A DNA stretch of 64,000 nt, taken from assembly GCF_049472135.1 (NCBI RefSeq), contig NZ_JBMOVV010000005.1, positions 124,001 through 188,000 of the forward strand. The letters run 5' to 3'. This DNA comes from Arcobacter_B sp049472135. GTDB lineage: Bacteria; Campylobacterota; Campylobacteria; Campylobacterales; Arcobacteraceae. A model generated the notes under the pieces. That model was not told the DNA's origin and searched no databases. It saw only the letters and a program-made list of their open reading frames with translations. Position numbers and translations under genes: made by a program. Positions 9,076-16,925 of the stretch are shown here, piece by piece (position 1 is the first letter of the stretch; each line of letters opens with the position of its first letter).

Positions 9076-9545
9076 CTCTTTTTAATTCTTTTTAAAAACA
9101 TAAATATTCCAACTATTATAAACAAAGCAAATATTGTTTTAAAAAACTCAAAATATGCTAGTTTTTCTTCTAAAAGTTTTAATTCTAATTTTAACTTTTT
9201 ATTCTCTTCTTCAAGTTTTTGTAATTGATTATTTTCATATCTTTGCTTTGGTTTTATAATCTTTTGAATATCTTTTAATACAGCATGTCCAGAACCTGCA
9301 TCAACACTTAAAATAAAAGAGTTTTCTGAAATAAGAGTTGAAAATTCTCCTTTATCATCTGTTTTATCTTCAAGTATTAACTTATCATCTTTAATAATTC
9401 TAATCTTACAATTCTTACAAGCATTGCCATTTGCAAAATAAGAGTTAATATAAAGTTTATTATTTTCGAAATTTGTAAAAACACTTAACTTATGTGCAAA
9501 AACAAGATTTGTTAATATAAAAAAGATTGTTAGAATTCTAATCAT
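9072..9545 (-). CDS. nikL: NikL-like periplasmic component of the nickel/cobalt transporter
   Basis: 157 aa. A signal sequence (IRILTIFFILTNLVFA) is followed by a periplasmic domain starting HKLSVF, the usual exposed histidine start of NikL/CbiL proteins, and a carboxypeptidase-regulatory-like beta fold (ILEDKTDDKGEFST). A coiled coil (about 110-135) and a C-terminal membrane helix follow. Its start and stop overlap the neighbours by 4 and 3 bp. Confidence 0.75.
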   Translation of the reverse strand: MIRILTIFFILTNLVFAHKLSVFTNFENNKLYINSYFANGNACKNCKIRIIKDDKLILEDKTDDKGEFSTLISENSFILSVDAGSGHAVLKDIQKIIKPKQRYENNQLQKLEEENKKLKLELKLLEEKLAYFEFFKTIFALFIIVGIFMFLKRIKKS

Positions 9546-10144
9546 ATATTAGCCTCTTTTAAAAGTTTGGGTATTGATTTTTTTATATAAAGAAGTAAAA
9601 AAAGTGTAATTAAACCTTCTAAAATTATAGCAGGTAAATTTGCAACAACTAAGGAATAAGAGGCTATTAAATATTCATCTTTTGCAAAAACTAATACTAA
9701 AGCCAAAAAGATTACACTAAAAGAAATTGCTAAACTACCATATAAAAAGAATCTTAGCTTTTCATTTAAAGCTTTAAAAAATGAAATTTTATTTATTAAA
9801 AATACCATATAAGCAGGTAGTGCCATAATAATTATATTTGCCCCCAAAGAACTTAATCCACCATAACCTAAAAGTAAAGCTTGTAGAAAAAGTGCGATAG
9901 CTAAACTTATAAAAACTGCTTCCTTTAAAAATAGCCCTATTACGCCTATTAAAAGCAAGTGAATTTGTGTTGGACCTAATGGTATATGAATAAATGATGC
10001 TATAAAAAAAAGTGCGCTCATTGAAGCGACTAGTGAAATATCCTCACTCTTTATTTTTTTTAAAGAATAAGCACATAAAGCTAAACTAACTGCTCCTAAA
10101 CCACTTGCAACTTCAAGGCTTAATACACCATCTGATATATGCAT
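9542..10144 (-). CDS. nikM: ECF transporter substrate-binding membrane subunit (CbiM/NikM type)
   Basis: 200 aa, about six membrane helices. The N-terminus MHISDGVLS is the CbiM/NikM signature: the N-terminal Met1-His2 chelates the metal, so the exact start matters, and ATG 10144 has a good AGGA site. A second conserved stretch, FIHIPLGPTQIHLLL, supplies further histidines. It is the specificity subunit of the nikKMLQO importer. Confidence 0.9.
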   Translation of the reverse strand: MHISDGVLSLEVASGLGAVSLALCAYSLKKIKSEDISLVASMSALFFIASFIHIPLGPTQIHLLLIGVIGLFLKEAVFISLAIALFLQALLLGYGGLSSLGANIIIMALPAYMVFLINKISFFKALNEKLRFFLYGSLAISFSVIFLALVLVFAKDEYLIASYSLVVANLPAIILEGLITLFLLLYIKKSIPKLLKEANI

Positions 10145-10165
10145 CTTTTATCCTAAATCATTATA

Positions 10166-10888
10166 TTAATAAGTTTTAACCCACATAAGTGCGCCATTTT
10201 CTATTGGATACATTTTACCATTAAACTCTTTTTGTCCTTCTTCAATAAGTGCAGCAAATCCCCACCAACCTTTTTGATTCATAACAAAACTAAATTCACC
10301 ATTTGCATTTGTTTTTACAACTTGAGTAATATGTGAATCACTTGGAGCTTTTAAAGCTAAATTATTAAAAAACTCAACTTCTACTTCAACATTAGAAACC
10401 GGTTTACCATCAACTAAAACTTTCCCGGTAAAGATGTTCCCTGTATATAAAGCAAATGGTTTTACCATTGGAATAATCTCATACTTTAATCCAATTGGCT
10501 CATCCCATCCCTCTTCTAAACCATAAGCACTTACAATTACTTTTGGTACATGTGATATATATTTTTCTTCTGCTGGCTCAAAATAAGGCTCAGGTATAGT
10601 AAAAAACTTATATACTCCTGGTTTATTTACACTATAAGTTGTAGCCCATGCTTTTTCATTAAATAACTTTATTTCATTTAAAGGTAAAGGATTACTTTTC
10701 GTGTTTAAAAATATACCCTTTGGTTTTTCCATATTCATACCAGTTTGTTCATAAGGATGAATAAACATAGCCTCAATATTTAATTTTGATTCATTTTTAT
10801 TTTGAATAAGATCTGTATTTGGTAATAGTGTTAAAAAATGTGCATTAGCAACTATAGCAAAACAAAAAAGTAAAATTAATTTTTTCAT
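10166..10888 (-). CDS. nikK: NikK-like DUF4198 periplasmic protein
   Basis: 240 aa. The signal peptide KKLILLFCFAIVANA is followed by HFLTLLPNTD, again a histidine at the predicted mature N-terminus. The DUF4198 pattern of two beta domains is visible: HPYEQTGMNM, then TGKVLVDGKPVSNVEVEV and GEFSFVMNQKGWWGFAAL. It is the first gene of the nik operon and probably delivers or captures the metal in the periplasm. Confidence 0.82.
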   Translation of the reverse strand: MKKLILLFCFAIVANAHFLTLLPNTDLIQNKNESKLNIEAMFIHPYEQTGMNMEKPKGIFLNTKSNPLPLNEIKLFNEKAWATTYSVNKPGVYKFFTIPEPYFEPAEEKYISHVPKVIVSAYGLEEGWDEPIGLKYEIIPMVKPFALYTGNIFTGKVLVDGKPVSNVEVEVEFFNNLALKAPSDSHITQVVKTNANGEFSFVMNQKGWWGFAALIEEGQKEFNGKMYPIENGALMWVKTY

Positions 10889-10910
10889 ATAAACTCCTAA
10901 TTTTTGAAGA

Positions 10911-10916
10911 ATTTTA
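10911..10916 (-). promoter_or_regulatory. Possible -10 of the nik operon
   Basis: A TAAAAT preceded by AAGA lies 23-28 bp before the nikK start on the minus strand, in the divergent 87-bp gap. No clear NikR-type operator was recognised. Confidence 0.3.
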
Positions 10917-10975
10917 TCTTAAGATTATTACTGTAAAATAAATTTTTATATTTCTTATATATTTTTGGAACTAAA

Positions 10976-11596
10976 ATGAACAAATGTATTTATTGTAATA
11001 GCGATAAATTATACTATCTTAAAAATGAGCATATTAAATGCGCTACTTGTAAAAAAAAGTTTTCATTAAAAAAATACAAAAGAGAGATTAAACTAATAGA
11101 GTCTTTTTGCAAAAATCATACTGCTTTAGAGTGTTCTAAAAAAGAAAATTTAAATTATATTACAGTGTCAAATAAATTTATGCTCTTTAGAAAACTGATT
11201 ACAACATTTTTACATGAAGAGTATAAAAAAAGAAAAAATAGTAAATCAGAATTTGATGAATACATATATATAAAAAATGAAAATTTAAAAAGTTCACAAA
11301 ATTTTCTAACTTTTAATTATGAAGGATATATTTATAATTTAATGCTCCCCTCTTTGAATAAATTTGGAAATACACAGTTAAAGGATATATCAAAATTTAT
11401 TAAATTTAATAAAATTGCAATGCTTGAAAGCTCTAATAGTCTGATAAATGATTTTTGGAATTTTTTAGAGAGTTTTTTAAAAAAATATAAAGGTGTAGAT
11501 AGCAAAAATTTTATTTACTATTTGAAAGAAGCAGAATTTAAATTTAACTATTCAAATAAAGCTCAAGAAGATATACTTCTTAAGCTTTTGGCATAA
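10976..11596 (+). CDS. IS1595-like protein lacking an obvious DDE core (domesticated?)
   Basis: 206 aa. The N-terminus is a zinc ribbon (CIYC...CATC about residues 4-25) as in IS1595/ISXO2 transposases, and the C-terminus NDFWNFLESFLKKYKGV...YYLKEAEFKFNYSN matches the end of that family (N-FW-FLK-...-YL-E-FRFN). The region between is short and no DDE triad is evident; no terminal inverted repeats flank it. The last codons and stop lie inside the left 36-bp repeat of the element at 11580. It may be a retired transposase reused as a DNA-binding protein. Confidence 0.65.
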   Translation: MNKCIYCNSDKLYYLKNEHIKCATCKKKFSLKKYKREIKLIESFCKNHTALECSKKENLNYITVSNKFMLFRKLITTFLHEEYKKRKNSKSEFDEYIYIKNENLKSSQNFLTFNYEGYIYNLMLPSLNKFGNTQLKDISKFIKFNKIAMLESSNSLINDFWNFLESFLKKYKGVDSKNFIYYLKEAEFKFNYSNKAQEDILLKLLA

Positions 11597-11615
11597 CTTT
11601 AACAGGAACTACTTG
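11580..11615. repeat. attL: left 36-bp direct repeat
   Basis: It begins TTAAGCTTTTGGCATAAC and ends AACTACTTG, identical over 36 bp to 44291-44326; sequence diverges at once on both sides. It contains the stop codon of the + strand gene ending at 11596 and, on the minus strand, a copy of the last 11 codons and stop of the yciI-like gene. Confidence 0.92.
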
Positions 11616-11676
11616 GAATTCAATTTAAATCAAGAAGCCTATTTAATAGTGATTAAAAAGTTTTAATTGTTATTTG

Positions 11677-11695
11677 TACCTGATTAATTACCTGA
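11677..11695. promoter_or_regulatory. Two TACCTGA motifs, candidate left arm-type integrase sites
   Basis: TACCTGA occurs at 11677-11683 and 11689-11695, spaced 12 bp. The same motif occurs inside the right end (TCAGGTA 44139-44145, TACCTGA 44169-44175). Tyrosine integrases with an N-terminal arm-binding domain use such repeats on both arms; binding is inferred. Confidence 0.5.
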
Positions 11696-11798
11696 AAAAA
11701 GGCTTATTGAATTTCTAAAAAAGAAAAAGTATTATATTAATTATTTCAAACGTATTGAATGCATAATTGAAGTAAAGGAAACTAAATTAATTAATTAA
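11688..11798 (+). pseudogene. Short decayed coding fragment
   Basis: An open stretch of 36 codons without a start, containing KRLIEFLKKKKYYINYF, ends at TAA 11796-11798. The lysine-rich helical text looks like protein but the family was not recognised; it may be a transposase scrap. The rest of the gap to 11909 holds no gene; GGGGAGGATTAC at 11848-11859 resembles an insertion-sequence end. Confidence 0.25.
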
Positions 11799-11909
11799 GT
11801 CTCCTATCGAATCGAATGTTTAATCTGATTTAAACGGTCATAATTAAGGGGAGGATTACAGAATTTTCATTTGACGAACAAAACTCAGTACAGTCTCGAA
11901 AACAATTTA

Positions 11910-12605
11910 TTAACTATTGAATAAATTTCTATGAAACTTAACTAAATGAGGAGGCATATTCAACTCTATTATATTCAATGTTTCTTTATTTTTCTCAACT
12001 AATAATCTACACTCTGATTCTGTAAGTTTTATATCTATAATATCTACTATTGAATTTTTCATTGAATCTGTAAAAATAGGTTGATTCTTAAAACTTAATG
12101 TTTTATAGTTTTCAATAATATCTTTCAAATATTCTTTATAGCTTTTTACTGATTTACTATTTTTATCTTTTTCAATCATTTGAAATATGTAATATAAAAA
12201 TAAAATAGGTCTTGATTTAAATACACCTTGGAGGCTTACAAAACTTAATATCTTTGTAAATATATTACTTTTAGAATCTACAAATCTTTTTAATATTTCA
12301 TCAATTAATATCTCGTTTAATTTGCTATTTATCTCACTATTTGGAATTGTAATTACAATATCTTTTAATAAATTTAATGTAACTTCATCGAATACAGGAT
12401 AATCATCTAAGGTAGCTGGCTCCATTTTTAAAAATAAGAAATTTGGATTGGCATCTAGTATATTTATATATTTTTCTAAAATTATTGAGGTAGGATTAAT
12501 TTGTTTTTTTTCATATCTAGCAATAGTTGTTTGAGCAACATCTATTTTTTCACTCAACTCTTTTTGAGTTAAGTTTATTCTTTCTCTAAATTCTTTCAAA
12601 AACAT
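11910..12605 (-). CDS. XRE-family repressor of the element
   Basis: 231 aa from ATG 12603-12605, chosen because AAGGA lies 8 bp before it and the family begins here (MFLKEFRERINLTQKELSEK); the frame stays open 23 codons upstream without such a site. The N-terminal helix-turn-helix (about 5-60: LTQKELSEKIDVAQTTIARY) is of the lambda-cI/XRE type. The C-terminal 150 residues are helical and unassigned, with no LexA-type peptidase seen. It is divergent from alpA across four TGCATAT repeats, so it probably represses that operon. Confidence 0.82.
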   Translation of the reverse strand: MFLKEFRERINLTQKELSEKIDVAQTTIARYEKKQINPTSIILEKYINILDANPNFLFLKMEPATLDDYPVFDEVTLNLLKDIVITIPNSEINSKLNEILIDEILKRFVDSKSNIFTKILSFVSLQGVFKSRPILFLYYIFQMIEKDKNSKSVKSYKEYLKDIIENYKTLSFKNQPIFTDSMKNSIVDIIDIKLTESECRLLVEKNKETLNIIELNMPPHLVKFHRNLFNS

Positions 12606-12663
12606 TAATATTTCCTTTTTATCAATTTTATCTAAAAAAACATAAAAAAAACTTATGTGTTGC

Positions 12664-12765
12664 ATGCATATCAAATAGATAATATAAACTGCATATATTT
12701 AATTAAGCTAGCATTAATGCATATATTGTAATAATTTGATTACAAGATTAAATAAAAATGCATAT
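12664..12765. promoter_or_regulatory. Operator region with four TGCATAT repeats between xre and alpA
   Basis: TGCATAT occurs at 12665, 12690, 12718 and 12759, three of them extended to the palindrome ATGCAT. The repeats fill the gap between the divergent XRE repressor and AlpA genes, and the last lies 20 bp before the alpA start. The layout is that of a phage-type genetic switch; repressor binding is inferred. Confidence 0.6.
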
Positions 12766-12784
12766 AGTTAATAAAAGGGGTGTT

Positions 12785-12976
12785 ATGAAATTAGACAAAC
12801 TTCTAAAAAGAAAAGAAATTACTGATTATATTTCGATAGGAGATACAAAGCTTCGAGAACTTATAAAAAAAGACTTATTTATAAAACCAGTGAAAATTCA
12901 AGGTTTTAAAGAAGATTTGTATTCATTAAGTGAACTACAAAATTGGATTTCAGAACAAAAAGAAAAAAGAATATAG
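12785..12976 (+). CDS. AlpA-like small DNA-binding activator
   Basis: 63 aa from ATG 12785, preceded by AGGGGTG; nine codons upstream are also open but lack this site. The text MKLDKLLKRKEITDYISIGDT then KLRELIKKDLFIKPVKI follows the AlpA/MerR-like excisionase pattern (helix-turn-helix plus a wing with P-V-K-I). Such proteins switch on excision and early genes of integrative elements. It leads a four-gene + strand operon. Confidence 0.75.
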   Translation: MKLDKLLKRKEITDYISIGDTKLRELIKKDLFIKPVKIQGFKEDLYSLSELQNWISEQKEKRI

Positions 12977-12978
12977 AA

Positions 12979-13434
12979 ATGTCTTCAATTGATAGTATCA
13001 AAAAGTTTAATCAAGAAGCTCAAAACAAAAAACTAAGATTTTTTGCAAAAGTTGACATAACAACAAAGCTAAAAATCTTAGAACAACAAAAAAAGATTTT
13101 TCATCAATTAAAAAATGTACATAAAGATGTTGATAATGTTTCACTTACATATTCATCATTAATTCTTGCAATTGATAACTTTGAATCAAAACTTGATAGT
13201 GTTAATTTAAATGCTATCAAGCTTAGATCAAAAAAACAACGTTCAAAAATAAAAAAAGAGAAGTTTTTGAGCTATTTTTCAATTGTAAAAACATTAAGAA
13301 ATAATGAAAAGATGAGTTTTAGAGATATATCAGTTTATTTAAAAAAGTATCATAAATTTGAGGTTTCCTATTCATTTATTTATCAAATATGGAATGAAAT
13401 TGAAAATAGAAATACAGAAAAAAAGGAAAAATAA
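12979..13434 (+). CDS. Hypothetical protein with a C-terminal HTH-like region
   Basis: 151 aa from ATG 12979, 2 bp after the alpA stop. The family is not recognised. The N-terminal two thirds are charged and helical; the last 50 residues (MSFRDISVYLKKYHKFEVSY...IYQIWNEIE) read like a helix-turn-helix. Element replication or regulation is plausible from position, but nothing in the sequence shows it. Confidence 0.55.
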   Translation: MSSIDSIKKFNQEAQNKKLRFFAKVDITTKLKILEQQKKIFHQLKNVHKDVDNVSLTYSSLILAIDNFESKLDSVNLNAIKLRSKKQRSKIKKEKFLSYFSIVKTLRNNEKMSFRDISVYLKKYHKFEVSYSFIYQIWNEIENRNTEKKEK

Positions 13435-13435
13435 A

Positions 13436-13912
13436 ATGGCACAAGATCAAATTATAACAATTCAAGATGAAGTTGGTAACAGTCTAAATGTTCTAAAAAT
13501 TTCACTTAATTTAGACAAAGATATATACTTATTACATGTATTTGAAGAAGATTATACATTAAGAAAGAAGTATCTTCGAAATGATTTAATACTCGTAGAA
13601 AATCAGATTCTAACATCTTCATTTTCTGATACAATACATTTTATTGAAGAGCTTAGACTCTTCGATGTTGGGAATGATCAAAATAAATTTTTAAGTATTA
13701 CAGAGTATAAAAAAACAAGAAATTTAAAGTTAAAACAGTTTGATAAAAAGAATATTTTTATTTCAAAATCTGAAGCAAAAGCTATATGCAAACTATTTGA
13801 TTTTGCACTTCGAGGCTATTCACTTGCAACTGTACTTGAAAGTGAGTTTAGCTTCACACCTCAAACATTAACAAATGTTTTACATGAAAATAGACTCTTA
13901 GAAAAGAACTAA
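13436..13912 (+). CDS. Hypothetical protein
   Basis: 158 aa from ATG 13436, which follows AAAAAGGAAAAATAAA, directly after the preceding stop. No family recognised. It is strand-rich at the N-terminus (NVLKISLNLDKDIYLLHVFE) and helical near the C-terminus, ending in a possible HTH (YSLATVLESEFSFTPQTLTN). No membrane segment. Third gene of the alpA operon. Confidence 0.55.
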   Translation: MAQDQIITIQDEVGNSLNVLKISLNLDKDIYLLHVFEEDYTLRKKYLRNDLILVENQILTSSFSDTIHFIEELRLFDVGNDQNKFLSITEYKKTRNLKLKQFDKKNIFISKSEAKAICKLFDFALRGYSLATVLESEFSFTPQTLTNVLHENRLLEKN

Positions 13913-13914
13913 AT

Positions 13915-14745
13915 ATGTATACTATTTTAGTTTTTATAATCATAATAGTAATACTTCTTATTGTATTTAAAATAAGAAAGCAAAAGTTATATAAAATAGA
14001 ACAAGAAAAAGCTAAAAATGAAAAAAAGCTTGCAGATGATGATATTAAAAGAATGTTAAATAAAATAGTTGAAACTCAAGAACAAAAAACAGTTGAAAAA
14101 ACTGAAGATTCAGCAGATAAACTATATCAATTAAATATCAATAAAGTAAGATATAAATTTTTTAACTCTTCAAAAGATTTAAATGAATTTTCTTATTTAT
14201 ATCATCTTGTAATTTATAAAAACCTTTTCATTAATGAACCTTTTCATTCAAAGTTTTATGAGATATTATTAACATTAGAAAAGAATGATTTTATGATTAT
14301 TGATCCATCCTTTGATGTTTTAATCTTAAATGTAAGAAATAGAAACAATGAAACTCAAACATCAAAATCATATCAAGTATTTAGAACAAATGACATTGTT
14401 GATTTTGTGATAAGACAAACTATTGATGAAATACTAGAATATAATAAAAAAGATGCACAAGACATTTTAATAGCAATAATGATTTTTTTAATAAATGAAT
14501 CTGTTTATTATCTTGATAAAAGTATCTCATTAAATACAACTACAAAGTTGTTAGAAAACTATGAACATAAAGATTGTATTAATTATATTACAAAAGAAAT
14601 CAAAGAAAATAATGAGATTTTTTCATTCATAGTTAATGCAATTGAAAAGTCTTTTATAATTTCAATTACATTTGCATATAACAGTTCTGAGAATATTAAA
14701 AAAGTAGAGTTTATAAAAAAGCTACCTAATAAAAAGGAGTGTTAA
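13915..14745 (+). CDS. Hypothetical protein with an N-terminal membrane anchor
   Basis: 276 aa. One N-terminal hydrophobic helix (TILVFIIIIVILLIVFKI) and a basic stop-transfer are followed by a coiled-coil stretch (about 22-60) and a mostly helical cytoplasmic domain. No family recognised. It ends the alpA operon and is followed by a long hairpin. The arrangement could suit a partition, replication or transfer protein, but that is a guess. Confidence 0.55.
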   Translation: MYTILVFIIIIVILLIVFKIRKQKLYKIEQEKAKNEKKLADDDIKRMLNKIVETQEQKTVEKTEDSADKLYQLNINKVRYKFFNSSKDLNEFSYLYHLVIYKNLFINEPFHSKFYEILLTLEKNDFMIIDPSFDVLILNVRNRNNETQTSKSYQVFRTNDIVDFVIRQTIDEILEYNKKDAQDILIAIMIFLINESVYYLDKSISLNTTTKLLENYEHKDCINYITKEIKENNEIFSFIVNAIEKSFIISITFAYNSSENIKKVEFIKKLPNKKEC

Positions 14746-14761
14746 AAGTTTAAAACTCATT

Positions 14762-14814
14762 AAATAAGTTCATTATTGAATTAAATAATATTTAAATTCA
14801 ATTTGAACTTATTT
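14762..14814. terminator. Long AT-rich hairpin ending the alpA operon
   Basis: AAATAAGTTCA (14762-14772) pairs perfectly with TGAACTTATTT (14804-14814), with an inner stem ATTGAATT/AATTCAAT. It lies between the convergent alpA operon and the Sel1-like gene and could stop transcription from both sides. Confidence 0.55.
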
Positions 14815-15255
14815 TATTTACTTACTTGAGATTTAGCATCAATATATTTTGCTAACCAATAAAAAGATTTTTTATGGTTTTGCTCAAGACCATACTTTCC
14901 ATGTTTATATATATGCCATATTTTCCATGGCTTTTAAACAACCATTATTTGCTGCTTTTTCTAAATACTTTAGTCCTTTTTTTATATCATTTTTTTCTTC
15001 TATATAGAATGATGATAAAACAAACTGTGAATTTTTATCATTAAGTTTATCATTTTTTTTAAGATAAAACTCTACATTATTATAATCATTTTTACTCATT
15101 GCTTGTAATGCTTTTTTTAAACTATATTTAACTTGTTTTTCTCTATTCTCTGTTGAATAATTATTATTTAGTTGTTCATCAGCATTACTTTGTTTCAATT
15201 GGCTTATATATATACCCAAAAAAACTATAATAAATATGAATATTCCTTTTTTCAT
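14814..15255 (-). pseudogene. Sel1-repeat protein, frameshifted at a TATATATA run
   Basis: The intact frame from ATG 15255 gives 116 aa: a membrane anchor or uncleaved signal (GIFIFIIVFLGIYIS), a linker, and Sel1/TPR-like text (KKGLKYLEKAANNGCLKAM), ending at TAA in a run TATATATAAA near 14908. Shifting frame by two bases there continues a second perfect Sel1 repeat (YKHGKYGLEQNHKKSFYWLA) to a stop at 14814-14816. So it is either a broken gene or one switched by slippage in the TA repeat. A Shine-Dalgarno AAGGAAGG precedes the start. Sel1 proteins usually mediate protein contacts in the periplasm. Confidence 0.65.
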
Positions 15256-15405
15256 TTCCTTCCTTAATAATAAAATTAATATAATTATATTCTGTTAGAT
15301 AAATAAAAAACAATTTTAAGATAATCATACTTATTAATAAAAGATGTTTAAAAAAGTGTTTATTATTTGTTTATTTTCAAATTTTTATAATGTGAAATAA
15401 ACTAT

Positions 15406-15436
15406 AAAAGAGAACCTAAAAATAGGTTCTCTTTTT
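15406..15436 (+). terminator. Strong terminator hairpin without an obvious upstream gene
   Basis: AAAAGAGAACCTA (15406-15418) pairs perfectly with TAGGTTCTCTTTT, with a four-base loop and a T-run on the + strand; it is nearly symmetric, so it could work both ways. No protein gene ends here. A TATAAT lies at 15386-15391 just upstream. The rest of 15256-15630 shows no gene. Confidence 0.7.
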
Positions 15437-15630
15437 ATTGTCTAGCAAAAAAGGAAACTGCAAAAAACAGTTAAGTCTCTCAAGTTTTTACCCAAACATT
15501 CACTAAACAAAAATCTATGTTAAACTTATTTAAATTTTTTTATTACTAAAAGATTTAACTTATAGTTGGAGCTCAGACTCATTTACGAATGATTCCTCCC
15601 ATCTTAACCAAAAGAGCGTTTAAAATTTTG

Positions 15631-15813
15631 ATTTACTTTGATTCAGAAATTTTAAGACTAATTAAAATCAAAGAAGTTTGACAAGCTTTGAATTGTAAGA
15701 GTATTGAATATATTTTATTAGTTTTTACTTCTGACAAGTACACTCAAAATGTTAGTAACTTAGATGCAAAAGTTATAAATAAAATGCAGATTGACTTAAC
15801 AAATTTTGCCTAG
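15631..15813 (+). pseudogene. Decayed coding remnant
   Basis: One frame reads protein-like text (FDSEILRLIKIKEV, stop, QALNCKSIEYILLVFTSDKY) up to TAG 15811-15813, with one internal TGA and no start. The family is not recognised. Upstream, GATTCCTCCCATCTTAAC at 15580-15597 resembles, inverted, the GGGGAGGATTA motif near 11848, so it may be part of an old insertion sequence. Confidence 0.35.
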
Positions 15814-15860
15814 AATAGAGGCTGAAACTATTCAAAAAAATTTTATAAAAAGTAAAAGAA

Positions 15861-16778
15861 ATGAGAGGAAGTGTATATTATCAAAGTTCACAATTAGTAA
15901 AACAAATTTTTAATGAAGGTGCTAAAAAAATTGACAGAGTTAATCCTAATCATATTGATTATCAGATGATTGCTTCATACAAAACGATGGAGAGTTATAG
16001 AAATATTTGGAACAACTTTTTTAACTATCTTTTAGAGCATTGGAAGATTAAAGACTTTGAAAGAATAGAAGAACATCACATTTACTCTTATATGCAATAT
16101 AAAGTAGAATACTATCCATCAAAACAATATTTAGAAAAAATATCTGCAGCTTTAGGAAAACTGGAAATTGCTTTAACAAAGTTTTCAAAAAACATTTCAA
16201 ATAAAAACATAGAGTATGACTTTTCAATAAGACAAAATATATTAGATGAAGCAAGAGATTTAAATCTTGTTGCAAATAATTATCACAATAGAGCTTATAC
16301 TAATCCTTTATTAGTAATATCAAATTTAAAAGAAGATTTACACAAAATTGCTGCATCAATTCAATATGAAGGTGGTGCAAGAGTTGAAGCTGTTTCTTTT
16401 ATAAGAAAAGAGCAATTATTAGGTTTTAAAATTGATTCTATTACAAATACTAAAAAAGGAATTATCTTTACAAAAGAAAAAGGTGGTAAAGAAGGTGAGG
16501 TTTTAATTAGTATTGAAACTTATAATAAACTACTTGAATATTTTAATACAAAAAAGATATTTAAAATTCATAGACAAAAGTATTATGAAGATATAAAACA
16601 GGCTTGTTTACTATCAAATGAAGTTCCAGAGGGTTCACATGCTTTTAGATGGTGTTTTGCTAAAAGAAGAATGTTTGAGTATGGGAAGGCTGATTATTCA
16701 TATGAAGACTCACTTCAAGAAGTGAGTCATGAGATGAAGCATAATAGAGCTAGTATTACTCAACACTATTTGGTTTAG
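15861..16778 (+). CDS. Second tyrosine recombinase (XerC/D-like)
   Basis: 305 aa. An N-terminal SAM-like DNA-binding domain (about 30-110) precedes a catalytic domain with the expected residues: Arg in YEGGARVEAVSF, Lys in TKEKGGKEGEV, HAFRW (H-x-x-R), His in MKHNR and a Tyr in QHYLV only a few residues from the C-terminus. It lacks the DUF4102 arm-binding domain of the end-located integrase, so it is unlikely to be the element's main integrase; resolution or an older captured element are alternatives. Confidence 0.82.
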   Translation: MRGSVYYQSSQLVKQIFNEGAKKIDRVNPNHIDYQMIASYKTMESYRNIWNNFFNYLLEHWKIKDFERIEEHHIYSYMQYKVEYYPSKQYLEKISAALGKLEIALTKFSKNISNKNIEYDFSIRQNILDEARDLNLVANNYHNRAYTNPLLVISNLKEDLHKIAASIQYEGGARVEAVSFIRKEQLLGFKIDSITNTKKGIIFTKEKGGKEGEVLISIETYNKLLEYFNTKKIFKIHRQKYYEDIKQACLLSNEVPEGSHAFRWCFAKRRMFEYGKADYSYEDSLQEVSHEMKHNRASITQHYLV

Positions 16779-16860
16779 TTTTATAAACGATACAAATATT
16801 TTTATACATTTATAGTTATTTAATAATCCTAGATATTTAATAAAAAAATATTTAAAACTC

Positions 16861-16914
16861 TTGACAAATATCTAATTTAGTGTACTATATATAAATAAAA
16901 AACCTAAATTAGAT
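16861..16914 (+). promoter_or_regulatory. Promoter with an 11-bp inverted-repeat operator
   Basis: TTGACA at 16861-16866 and TACTAT at 16883-16888 (16-bp spacer) form a good sigma-70 promoter for the gene at 16926. ATCTAATTTAG (16870-16880, in the spacer) and CTAAATTAGAT (16904-16914) are perfect 11-bp inverted copies bracketing the -10, as expected for a tight repressor site. The repressor is unknown. Confidence 0.65.
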
Positions 16915-16925
16915 AAAGGATTGTC

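Noticed and set aside
7776..10888. A cobalamin biosynthesis locus
   Set aside because: Only transporter components are present and no cbi/cob enzymes are nearby; the NikK and NikL proteins favour nickel or cobalt uptake.
15861..16778. The second tyrosine recombinase as an integron integrase (IntI)
   Set aside because: The protein lacks the extra patch between the second and third catalytic motifs that marks IntI as far as can be read, and it lies about 8 kb from the cassettes without an attI-like site recognised.
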